Below are positions 56,300 through 64,000 of a stretch of DNA of 64,000 nucleotides, piece by piece. Below the pieces are notes generated by a model. That model made no database searches. It was not told where the DNA came from and saw only the letters and a list, made by a program, of their open reading frames with translations. The stretch covers positions 248,001-312,000 of the forward strand of contig CAVYJC010000004.1 of assembly GCA_963768715.1 (NCBI GenBank), in the 5' to 3' direction. Position 1 is the first letter of the stretch. Each line of letters starts with the position of its first letter. Source of the DNA: DATKEJ01 sp963768715. GTDB taxonomy: Bacteria; Bacteroidota; Rhodothermia; Rhodothermales; DATKEJ01. A program made the translations under genes and the position numbers.

Positions 56300-56719
56300 A
56301 TTCGTGCAAAAGATCATCTCAACCAGCGTGCAGTAAAAGTTATCCCTACTCTTTCATCCGCTCATCCACGCGATATCCCATAAAGACGACAAAGAATACC
56401 ACCTCTTTTCCACAGTTTTGATTGTTGACAGCCGTACACACGTAAGTCTAATACGACACGGACAGTTATCAACAAACCTGAATAAGATGTGAATAGAGTT
56501 ACTGTATCGTCTGAAAATCCAGAGAGAAATCAGAATTCGTCAATTTTAGAAATTGTGGAAATCTCTTGATTATCTACAAACACGGATGGATTAAAGATAT
56601 CCACATGATGTAGGTAACATGCTCTATCCACATTTAGACAGGACCTACTATTATCATCTCTTCTAACTAAATATTTACTTAAGTAAAGAACTGTATGTGT
56701 GGGTAAACCTTTTGATGGT
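56300..56719. other. AT-rich region with DnaA-box cluster, candidate oriC
   Basis: 420 bases without a gene between pgi and comEC. Six 9-mers differ by one base from the DnaA box TTATCCACA: TTTTCCACA 56406-56414, TTATCAACA 56466-56474, TTATCTACA 56570-56578, ATATCCACA 56597-56605, CTATCCACA 56624-56632, and on the minus strand TTACCCACA 56698-56706; weaker ones at 56340, 56362 and 56554. Three are spaced exactly 27 bp apart, next to 56641-56700 (43 of 60 bases A or T), which could be the unwinding element. By chance about 0.09 such 9-mers are expected. Neighbouring coding DNA is GC-rich. Confidence 0.6.
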
Positions 56720-59122
56720 CTACTTCCAGACAACTTCCTTGATCGTCTGTCCGTCGCTCCTTACCCACATCGCTCCATCCTTAAATGTCGTATGCACTAC
56801 CCCGGAGACGATCTTCCAGCGTTCGACTATCTCCTCATCGGGTAGACCATACTTCTCAGGTCTTCCAACACTGATTACCGCAACTGTCTTTCTTTCTCGT
56901 TTCGTGGCGCACCCGACAAATTTTTGAGTGCTGCTGGTCCTGGATCCATGATGAGGAACCTTGACCACGTCACTCGCGAGTAGTTTGCAATAGTGACTTA
57001 CGAGAACCTTTTCAGCTTCCGACTCAATATCTCCAGTGAAGAGGAACGACGTTCGGCCGAATACAATCTTCAGGACAACGGAGTGGTCATTGGCTTCACC
57101 GGAATCTTCAAGAGGTGAAGGGGCAAGGACGAATACACGGACGAGTCGTCCAAGATCTAATGTATCGCCGGCGGAAAGAGACCGATGACAGCGTCCCTGG
57201 GATTGGATGATATTGATCGTCTGCTCATACAGTGCGGTATCCGAAAACTGACCATTATCACCTACACATCCAACAGGAATATTCTTCAATACAAAGGGAA
57301 TTCCTCCCAAGTGATCTGCGTGCGGATGCGACACAATGGCGACATCAACGTTTTTTGCACGAAGCCAGGCAAGATGCGGAATGACAGTCCGTTCACCCTC
57401 ATCACGAAATTGGTGTCGATTTCCGGCGTCGATGAGAAGGACTCGGCCATCAGGTAGTTTGACAATCGCAGCATCTCCGTGACCCACATCGAGGAAGAGA
57501 ACCTCCATTTTCGGTGAAAATCCACCATGAACGGCTGTCGCCAGAATTGCTACGCAGGGTATTACAGCGGCTGCAAGAAGGGTCCTCCGACGAAAATGAC
57601 CTCGTTTCGACGAAAGCAGGGTAACAAGTACCAGGACAGACGTCGTGCTGAAAGCCGCAACATATGGGGTGGAGACCACGAGGAGATCGCTGGAGCCGCC
57701 GATCTTCGCGATCAATTTCAGCATGCGGGACAGGATGTCGACGGCCGCCCCCAGCGGAAGTGCCGCTCCCGTGGAGAGGACCCCGACCAGCACGGCAAGC
57801 ATCGAGGCACAGAGCAGTGCAGCTCCCAGCGGGATGGCGACCAGATTCAACAGGAGGCCTGCAAGACCTACATATCCGAACCGATAGAGAAGGATCGGAG
57901 CTGTTGAGAGCGTTGCTACTACCGAAGCGGACACACCCGAAACGATACGCCTGATGATGGGATTGGAGATGATTGTATCGAGATCACCCACGAGACCTCG
58001 ACCCATCATAAGCAGACCTGCGACCGCTGAAAACGACAGTTGGAAGCCAACGCTGTAGAGTGCGAGGGGATCAAACAAAAGAATGGCGAACGCGGCGCCG
58101 CCCAGGGCATTCATGGGATTAGAAACGCTTCGGACTACGGTTGCGATCAATAGAAAACCAGTCATGATGACGGCGCGCACCACTGATGGACTCGCTCCAC
58201 TAACAACCGCATAAAGAATCAGCAGCGCGAGTGTCGCACCAGATCGAATCGATTCGACGACCTGCCATGACCATCCGATGCGCGTCAGTATCGGTCGCAT
58301 AAGACGATGGAGCATCATCCCGACAAACAGGACGTGAAGACCTGAGATCGCAAGGAGATGCATCAAGCCGCTGCGAGCGAAATCATTTCTCGTGGCGGTC
58401 GTCAATTTTGAGCGATCGCCCAATAGCAGGGCTTGCGGCAGGTCACGCGAAGGTCCCGGAACGACGCGACTGACCGTTTTCCGAATGGCTGTTCGGATTT
58501 TGTTTACGACTATGCGATAGAAACTGGTTGCGGGGCGATGCTGCAGGAGTTTCGCATGTGACATCGTTGCTGACAGGCCGTTGGATTCGAGCCAAGCCAC
58601 GACGTCGAAATCTGCCGGATTTCTCTTCTGCCTGGGCGGTTGGAGCATCCCCGATACGACGATCCTGTCCCCCTCGCCGATGCCTCGAACAACCTGACCG
58701 AGTGAAACCCGGATCTTCCCCGAAACCCGTACGCACGAAGTACGAATCTGCAAGCAGAGACTTCCCACAGCAAATGTGGTTCGGCCGGTCGCGACGGTCA
58801 CCGCGGAGGCTACCTGGCCCTTTGCCGTTACTTGAACTCCATTGCGTGTTTGGCTCGGTTCAAGATGGGCGCTGATGTGATCATGGCCTAAACGTGCATG
58901 AAAACACGCGTTGCTGTATGAGAGTGAAATCAGGAGGCAGGCGATAGCTGCCGAACGCGCTACCGCATTGTATCGCGCAAACCAGAGTCCCGAGATAGAC
59001 ACCAAGATGGACAACCACAGCATCCAGGCGTCCACCGGAGGATCGACCATCCGCACTGCGAGCGACCCGATGGCTAGACAGGCGGCTGCCGGCACCAGTG
59101 GAGCGGGCGGACGACGCTTCAT
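56720..59122 (-). CDS. comEC: DNA internalization competence protein ComEC/Rec2
   Basis: An 800-residue membrane protein for uptake of single-stranded DNA. N-terminal helices and DUF4131 (QVTAKGQVASAVTVATGRTT), the Competence domain with LLLGDRSKLTTATRNDFARS, MHLLAISGLHVLFVGMMLHR and GASPSVVRAVIMTGFLLIAT, and a C-terminal metallo-beta-lactamase domain with the zinc motif IVSHPHADHLGGIPFVL near residue 597, DVVKVPHHGSRTSS and GRPEKYGLPDEEIVERW. Complete in length. Divergent from nusB. Confidence 0.93.
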   Translation of the reverse strand: MKRRPPAPLVPAAACLAIGSLAVRMVDPPVDAWMLWLSILVSISGLWFARYNAVARSAAIACLLISLSYSNACFHARLGHDHISAHLEPSQTRNGVQVTAKGQVASAVTVATGRTTFAVGSLCLQIRTSCVRVSGKIRVSLGQVVRGIGEGDRIVVSGMLQPPRQKRNPADFDVVAWLESNGLSATMSHAKLLQHRPATSFYRIVVNKIRTAIRKTVSRVVPGPSRDLPQALLLGDRSKLTTATRNDFARSGLMHLLAISGLHVLFVGMMLHRLMRPILTRIGWSWQVVESIRSGATLALLILYAVVSGASPSVVRAVIMTGFLLIATVVRSVSNPMNALGGAAFAILLFDPLALYSVGFQLSFSAVAGLLMMGRGLVGDLDTIISNPIIRRIVSGVSASVVATLSTAPILLYRFGYVGLAGLLLNLVAIPLGAALLCASMLAVLVGVLSTGAALPLGAAVDILSRMLKLIAKIGGSSDLLVVSTPYVAAFSTTSVLVLVTLLSSKRGHFRRRTLLAAAVIPCVAILATAVHGGFSPKMEVLFLDVGHGDAAIVKLPDGRVLLIDAGNRHQFRDEGERTVIPHLAWLRAKNVDVAIVSHPHADHLGGIPFVLKNIPVGCVGDNGQFSDTALYEQTINIIQSQGRCHRSLSAGDTLDLGRLVRVFVLAPSPLEDSGEANDHSVVLKIVFGRTSFLFTGDIESEAEKVLVSHYCKLLASDVVKVPHHGSRTSSTQKFVGCATKRERKTVAVISVGRPEKYGLPDEEIVERWKIVSGVVHTTFKDGAMWVRSDGQTIKEVVWK

Positions 59123-59289
59123 GGGCGGTCTGAAATACGATCAACTCCAAAGCACTATAGACAGATGGCGAGGCAGAATCATAACTCCGCAGGCACGCGA
59201 ATTTGCGCCAACAGGCAAGGTGCTTATCTTCCTCCCCGGACATCATGTCGCGTGGAAGTTTCTGTTCAAGAAAGTGTTGATTCGAGGCC

Positions 59290-59775
59290 ATGAGCAAGCG
59301 CCGTCACGGAAGGGAACGTGTCTTACAGGCGCTGTACGCGCACGCCCTTGGGGGTGGCGACTCCGCTCACATCATTCAGACAGTGATCGAGCCTCGAATG
59401 GCAAACGATGCGGTCACGTTCGGATTCGCAAAGGATCTATTTCTCCGCTGCCTAGACCGGGAGCCGGAAACTTCGACGATAATATCCGAACACGTTCAGA
59501 ATTGGGATTTGTCACGCGTTGCGATTGTCGATCGACTCATAATCCAGATAGCCATCGTAGAATTCCTGTATCTGGATGACGTGCCCCCGAAGGTGACCAT
59601 GAATGAACTCATCGATATCGCGAAAAAGTATAGCACCCTGGAAAGCGGGAAGTTTGTAAACGGGGTACTCGATGCCATACTCGAGTCGCTCATGCGTGCC
59701 GGGAGAATTAAGAAGACGGGAAGAGGACTGGTTGGCATGGACGAGACCAGACAATCGGACGAGGTGACGGGATGA
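59290..59775 (+). CDS. nusB: transcription antitermination factor NusB
   Basis: A 161-residue all-helical protein: RRHGRERVLQALYAHALGGG, DLSRVAIVDRLIIQIAIVEF, DVPPKVTMNELIDIAKKYST and SGKFVNGVLDAILESLMRAG are family hallmarks. It binds boxA RNA with S10 (NusE) to keep rRNA transcription going; boxA-like sites occur in the rRNA operon of this window. Divergent from comEC. Confidence 0.94.
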   Translation: MSKRRHGRERVLQALYAHALGGGDSAHIIQTVIEPRMANDAVTFGFAKDLFLRCLDREPETSTIISEHVQNWDLSRVAIVDRLIIQIAIVEFLYLDDVPPKVTMNELIDIAKKYSTLESGKFVNGVLDAILESLMRAGRIKKTGRGLVGMDETRQSDEVTG

Positions 59776-59827
59776 CCTTCAGCGATCGACAGATCGAGGG
59801 GCTGCACAAAACCGGCAGACCAAGAGT

Positions 59828-60484
59828 ATGAGCCTGTACGGAATCGGTGACATTCACGGTTGTGTGAATACCCTGAATCTTCTGCTCGAGAAGATTGAGC
59901 CCGGAGCCGATGACCACCTCGTTTTCATTGGAGACTACGTCGACAGGGGTCCGAACACGAAGGCCGTGATCGAGCGGCTTATCCGGCTTCAAGGAGAGTG
60001 TGAATGCACGTTCCTTCGCGGGAATCATGAGGAAATGATGCTCGATTTTCTCGACTTCCGGGAATCAGAGCTCTGGCACATCAACGGCGGCGACGCGACG
60101 CTCGCCAGCTATCTTGCAGGTACGGGCAACTACGATATCCCCGAGGAGCACGAGACGTTCGTTCGGGAAACGGTGGCCTATTGGAACGAGCCGGACTTCT
60201 TTTTTGTGCACGCCGGCCTCAAACCGCACCTAACGATTGAGGAGAATCTCGTGCATCACTCCTCAGAGGTTTTCCTATGGGAGCGATCCCATCTTGCAGC
60301 CAAGGAACTCGCATGGGAGAAGCCGGTTGTGTGCGGTCACACGCCGCAACGCGAGCCGATTGATCGGCCTCTACTGATCTGCATCGATACGGGGTGCGTC
60401 TACACGTCGTACCCCGGGTATGGGGTCCTGACAGCAGTTCGTCTGCCTGATCGCGAAATGATTCAGGTCAAGTTCGCGGACTGA
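59828..60484 (+). CDS. metallophosphoesterase (Ser/Thr phosphatase-like)
   Basis: A 218-residue enzyme with the full PPP/ApaH metal signature: GIGDIHGCVN, FIGDYVDRGPNTKAVI, LRGNHEEMML, FFVHAGLKPHL and VVCGHTPQREP. Diadenosine tetraphosphatases and small protein phosphatases share it; substrate undetermined. The gene lies 52 bases after nusB. Confidence 0.9.
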   Translation: MSLYGIGDIHGCVNTLNLLLEKIEPGADDHLVFIGDYVDRGPNTKAVIERLIRLQGECECTFLRGNHEEMMLDFLDFRESELWHINGGDATLASYLAGTGNYDIPEEHETFVRETVAYWNEPDFFFVHAGLKPHLTIEENLVHHSSEVFLWERSHLAAKELAWEKPVVCGHTPQREPIDRPLLICIDTGCVYTSYPGYGVLTAVRLPDREMIQVKFAD

Positions 60485-60548
60485 TTGTCGTTTGTGCGTG
60501 ATCAGGTCGGCGCACGCGGCGCATCTCCAATAAATCTTAAGACGATAC

Positions 60549-61643
60549 ATGGCACTCGCCTGTGGCATTGTGGGCTTGCCCAACGTTGGCAAGTCCACAT
60601 TATTCAACGCACTGAGTGGAGCGGGCGCCGAGGCGGCCAACTACCCATTCTGCACGATCTCTCCCAACCGGGGCATTGTGCCGGTTCCCGATAGGCGTCT
60701 TGCTGAGATTGCCCAGCGCGCGCACTCGGCTACGATCACGCCAACCTCGGTCGAATTCGTCGACATTGCCGGTCTGGTCAAGGGGGCATCCGAAGGGGAG
60801 GGATTGGGCAACCAGTTTCTCGCGCAGATCCGCGAAGTCGATGCGATCGTGCACGTCGTGAGATGCTTTGACAATCCGGACGTAACGCACGTCGCCGGCG
60901 CCGTGGATCCGGAACGAGACATTGAAATCATTGCCACCGAGCTTTTGATCAAAGATCTGCAAACGGTTGACCGTCGGCTCGAAAAGGCCGAGAAGTTGGC
61001 CAAGACGGGCGACAAGACGTCACGGGACGAGGTCGGTATGCTCCAGGCGCTGTCGGCGCATCTGAACCAGGGATCCATGGCGCGCAGTTTCGACGTGGCG
61101 GAGAAATGGATTCCCACCATGCGAGCGCTCTCGCTCCTCACGGCCAAGCCCGTCGTCTATGCGGCCAACGTATCGGAAGACGACCTGCCTGGCGGTGGAC
61201 CGCACGTGGGTACGATTCGGGCCCACGCGGATTCCGAGGGCGCGGACGTCGTCGTGTTCTGCGCCGATCTTGAAATGCAGCTCGTGGCATTGCCTGAAGA
61301 AGACCGCGAGGACTTCCTCCAATCCTTTGGCTTTGAGAGTCCGGGCCTCGACCGCCTGATTCATCAGGCCTATCACCTACTTGATTTGATCACCTTCTTC
61401 ACAGCCGGACCCAAAGAGACGCGAGCGTGGACGATTCGTCGCGGAACGACGGCTGCGAAAGCAGCGGGTCAGATCCACACAGACTTCGAGCGGGGGTTCA
61501 TTCGAGCCGAGACGATCTCGTATGACGACTACCTGTCTGCAGGCTCGGAGGCGGCCGCCAGGGAGCTCGGGGTTCTGCGTTCGGAAGGACGGGAATACGA
61601 GGTGAAGGACGGTGACGTGATTCTCTTTCGATTCAACGTCTAG
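60549..61643 (+). CDS. ychF: redox-regulated ATPase YchF
   Basis: A 364-residue Obg-family P-loop protein that prefers ATP. IVGLPNVGKSTLFNALSG is the P-loop, FVDIAGLVKGASEGEGLGNQ the switch II, VVYAANVSEDDL the N-x-x-E ATP-specificity motif, and the C-terminal TGS domain has KETRAWTIRRGTTAAKAAG and DVILFRFNV. Ribosome-associated; the start gives the usual N-terminus. Confidence 0.95.
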   Translation: MALACGIVGLPNVGKSTLFNALSGAGAEAANYPFCTISPNRGIVPVPDRRLAEIAQRAHSATITPTSVEFVDIAGLVKGASEGEGLGNQFLAQIREVDAIVHVVRCFDNPDVTHVAGAVDPERDIEIIATELLIKDLQTVDRRLEKAEKLAKTGDKTSRDEVGMLQALSAHLNQGSMARSFDVAEKWIPTMRALSLLTAKPVVYAANVSEDDLPGGGPHVGTIRAHADSEGADVVVFCADLEMQLVALPEEDREDFLQSFGFESPGLDRLIHQAYHLLDLITFFTAGPKETRAWTIRRGTTAAKAAGQIHTDFERGFIRAETISYDDYLSAGSEAAARELGVLRSEGREYEVKDGDVILFRFNV

Positions 61644-61653
61644 CGGCCCGGCC

Positions 61654-62349
61654 CTAGTTGAGCTTGCCGAAGGTCAACGTAATACTGGGCGTTCCGAAAA
61701 ATTCCTTGGGAGAGCTTTCGTAGGGTTCGAGAAGCTGGACGCCGGCGGGGAACCACTCGAACGAATATCCGAATCGGATGCCCTGCGTGACCTTTCTACT
61801 GATCCCGAAGTGGGCGCCGATGGCAATCGTGCCGCCCAGTCCGTACTCAGCGTGACCTTTCGGGAAGGCACTGATAATGTCGTGGACGTTTTCATTGACG
61901 TCGCGACGCCCGTTGCCATTCGCATCGTCGTAGTATGGAGATACCCAGCCGAGTGTCGGTCCAGCCGAGATGTGCGCATACGGCCGAAAGTTATCCTCGA
62001 TCGATTCCTTGAACAGCCGTTTCTGGAGGCCGATCTGGACAGGGAGAACGTGCAGGTAGTTTTCCTTGTTCGGAATGATGCTCTCCCCGAAGAAATTGAA
62101 GAATCGCTGCTCGCGCTCGTCCTTTATTGTGGTAATAACGAAGTCGGCCAGAAAGGATGTCGTTGTAGACACCGAGCGCATGAGATAGCCGCCGAGTCCG
62201 AATCCGCTGTTTGTCAGCGCAATATTCAGACCGATACCGCTGCCGTAAGCGTTGCGTCTGGCCGGCTCCTTCTTTTGAACGGGCTGTGCGCCCGCGACCA
62301 TCGGGAGGATCATCGCGGCCACGAGTATGAGTCCAAAACGCCTTTTCAT
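61654..62349 (-). CDS. outer-membrane beta-barrel protein
   Basis: A 231-residue protein from the ATG at 62349 with signal peptide RFGLILVAAMILPMVAGAQ. The mature part alternates hydrophobic strands (SGIGLNIALTNSGFGLGGYL, YAHISAGPTLGWVSPYYDDA, GGTIAIGAHFGISRKV, GIRFGYSFEWFPAG), ending SITLTFGKLN; the barrel looks like the small OmpW/OmpX-like class. A calcium-loop-like DANGNGRRDVNENV occurs mid-way. Function unknown. Confidence 0.75.
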   Translation of the reverse strand: MKRRFGLILVAAMILPMVAGAQPVQKKEPARRNAYGSGIGLNIALTNSGFGLGGYLMRSVSTTTSFLADFVITTIKDEREQRFFNFFGESIIPNKENYLHVLPVQIGLQKRLFKESIEDNFRPYAHISAGPTLGWVSPYYDDANGNGRRDVNENVHDIISAFPKGHAEYGLGGTIAIGAHFGISRKVTQGIRFGYSFEWFPAGVQLLEPYESSPKEFFGTPSITLTFGKLN

Positions 62350-62554
62350 AAGAACGCTGCCATGCTTGCGTATCATGTCATGCATTACGACCGATCAAGT
62401 GCTTTGTTCTTGAATGGACGCACCCTAATGCCGTAACTAAAGGGGTACTGGTAACATCGTGACTGGCCTCCGCCTGAGACCTCTTCGGGAGGTGGCTGCA
62501 ACCCACGAGATCAAATCGAGTTGACAGGGGATCGAAATCGTCCCTGCCGGATCA

Positions 62555-63818
62555 TTGAACTACAAGCTTTTCATCGCATTACGGTACCTCTGGAGCCGTC
62601 GTCGCATTTCCCTTGTTTCGATTATCACCGGGATTTCGATTGCCGGCATCACGCTCGGGGTCGCCGCGTTAATCATCGTTCTATCGGTGATGAACGGCTT
62701 CTATGACATCGTCCGTGACATGCTCGTGTCCTTCAACCCGCACGTTCGAATCGTCGCCGTCGGTGAGCGTGGTATTGCCGATTACGGGAGTCTGCTCGCG
62801 ATTGCTCGTGAAACCGAGGGGGTCGAGAGCGTGACGCCCTATGTCGAGGGTAAGGTGCTGCTCGGGCATGACGGCCGCTCCAACGTGAACAAGGTCGTGA
62901 TTTTGAGAGGCATCGACGTCGATCCACTCGCCCGATCGGGTTTGCTGAACGAGCGGGTGGTGTACGGTGATGCCGGGCTCGAGCGTCGCAACAACAGGCC
63001 GGGGATCATCTTGGGTCAAAGCCTGGGTTCTCGGCTTGGACTATTTCCGGGCGGGGAGTTTGAGTCGACCAGCACCGTGTCGGTCCTTTCTGCAGCAGGA
63101 ATGGAACGCATGCTGACGCGTGGAATCGGTTTTCCCGCCTATACCATCTTCTCCGTTCGGGGCCTCTATTCCATCTCATCGGCTTTCGATGAGAATTACG
63201 TTTTCGTCGCCCTGCCCGAAGCGCAGCGTCTGCTGAGGTTGGGGGACCGCGTCACCGGAATCGATATCCGGCTGACAGATCTTGATCGTGCTGCACGCGT
63301 GAAATCTTCGATCGAAAGCCGAATCGATCGATCTGACCTCAAAGTGCTCACTTGGTACGATCTCCAGCGCTCCCTCTACGAGGTCATGCGATTGGAGAAA
63401 TGGGGCGCCTCCGCCGTGCTCGCCCTCATCGTGCTCGTCGCCGCTTTCAATCTCGTCGGATCGTTGACGATGATCGTCATTGAGAAGCGTCGAGATCTGG
63501 GGGTTTTGCGTGCCCTGGGCGTTTCGGCGAAAGGAATTCGTCGCATCTTTCTCTACGAGGGACTGCTCATTGCGACACTCGGCTCGGGAATCGGCCTGCG
63601 TTCTGGGGCTCGGCGTTTCCCTGCTGCAGAAGCAATACCACTTCGTCAAGCTGCTCAGATCGGAGTCGTTCATCATCGACGCCTACCCAGTGTCGATTCA
63701 GTCGCTCGACATCGTCGTTATCGTGGCTATCGTCTTCTTTCTGTGCTCACTTGCGTCGCTTTACCCTGCAATTCGCGCAGCGTCGATCCAACCTGCAACT
63801 GCCGTAAGGAATGAGTAG
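62555..63818 (+). pseudogene. LolC/E-type ABC transporter permease, frameshifted near its end
   Basis: From the TTG at 62555 about 348 residues match lipoprotein-releasing permeases: N-terminal RYLWSRRRISLVSIITGISI and a membrane helix, a long periplasmic domain (RIVAVGERGIADYGSL, FSVRGLYSISSAFDENYVFV), then LVGSLTMIVIEKRRDLGVLR and LGVSAKGIRRIFLYEGLLIA. At about 63599 one extra base breaks the frame; the homologous end (LGLGVSLLQKQYHFVKL, SIQSLDIVVIVAIVFFLC, LYPAIRAASIQPATAVRNE) follows in the next frame to a stop at 63816-63818. Restored, it is a normal protein of about 420 residues. LolCDE moves lipoproteins towards the outer membrane. Confidence 0.87.
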
Positions 63819-63868
63819 TCAAGGATGGAGAATCGAGGAATCTGTACTGAGTCACATCTGGTTCTCTG

Positions 63869-63900
63869 TTTGGTGTTTGAAGTTTGGTGTTTGAAGTTTA
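63869..63900. repeat. 14-bp perfect tandem duplication
   Basis: TTTGGTGTTTGAAG occurs twice in succession (63869-63882, 63883-63896) before the rpmB gene. Same word family as the repeats at 9.4 and 29.7 kb. Confidence 0.8.
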
Positions 63901-63928
63901 TTTTGTCAGGCTCTGACCAAAATCGATC

Positions 63929-64000
63929 ATGTCGAGAAAAGATCAACTTACGGGCCGTGGGCCGATGAGCGGCAATCACGTGTCGAAGGCGCACAACAAG
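63929..64000 (+). CDS. rpmB: 50S ribosomal protein L28, 5' part
   Basis: The last 72 bases encode MSRKDQLTGRGPMSGNHVSK followed by AHNK, the conserved N-terminus of L28 (T-G-x-x-P-x-x-G-N-x-V-S-x-A). The rest is outside the window. Confidence 0.9.
   Translation, partial: MSRKDQLTGRGPMSGNHVSKAHNK

Noticed and set aside
56530..56733. 67-residue minus-strand frame
   Set aside because: AT-rich, no motif or ribosome site; lies over the DnaA-box cluster and into comEC.

Overview
The window looks like a chromosomal segment of a high-GC, Gram-negative bacterium of the Bacteroidota/Rhodothermota type (a Rhodothermales-like or Balneolia-like genome). The inference rests on two secreted proteins ending in type IX secretion (T9SS) type-A sorting domains, several lipobox lipoproteins, a TonB receptor, an OmpA/PKD protein, a folP-cdaA pair, a GH3-family enzyme and a choice-of-anchor B protein. 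Almost all of it is housekeeping and envelope gene content. I see no prophage, insertion sequence or CRISPR array.

Layout. 1-5.4 kb: the tail of a ParE-like toxin, two lipoproteins, a methyltransferase, a T9SS-sorted protein and a rhodanese. 5.8-9.3 kb: a same-strand catabolic cluster (zinc alcohol dehydrogenase, 2-hydroxyacid dehydrogenase, cyclase-family hydrolase, SDR). 9.6-12.3 kb: thioredoxin-like protein, fluoride channel CrcB, DUF190, then a MarR regulator flanked by two near-identical palindromes and a divergent acid phosphatase lipoprotein. 12.5-29.7 kb: choice-of-anchor B protein, GNAT, membrane protein, M1 peptidase, rpsT, OmpA/PKD, queG, accC, a CbpA-like DnaJ, a short BFD-like ferredoxin, a beta-CASP nuclease, YdeI-like protein, a free-standing S74 chaperone domain, a GH43-like lipoprotein and a YadA-head-like repeat protein. 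29.8-35.3 kb: a complete rRNA operon on the minus strand (16S, tRNA-Ile, tRNA-Ala, 23S, 5S) with processing stems, boxA-like sites and a strong terminator. 35.5-48 kb: PASTA protein, pyrR, fur-like, tmk, a large TPR protein, aroE, recJ, GH3, then the overlapping folP-cdaA-pcm-yqaA run. 48.1-51.6 kb: a cobalamin-riboswitch-controlled operon of a BtuB-like receptor and a beta-propeller lipoprotein. 51.9-64 kb: a GAF/degenerate-GGDEF-like membrane protein, a secreted protein, pgi, an AT-rich intergenic region with a DnaA-box cluster, comEC, nusB, a phosphatase, ychF, a beta-barrel protein, a LolC/E-type permease and the start of rpmB.

The most notable points are (i) a candidate chromosomal replication origin at 56.30-56.72 kb, with six one-mismatch DnaA boxes, three of them spaced exactly 27 bp apart next to a 72% AT stretch; (ii) the cobalamin operon, whose second gene is a surface beta-propeller lipoprotein reminiscent of Bacteroides BtuG; (iii) the paired MarR-site palindromes; (iv) short tandem minisatellites in many intergenic gaps; and (v) single-base frameshifts in three otherwise intact genes (ADH, dnaJ, lolC), which may be assembly indels. 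All calls come from reading the sequence; no database search was run.
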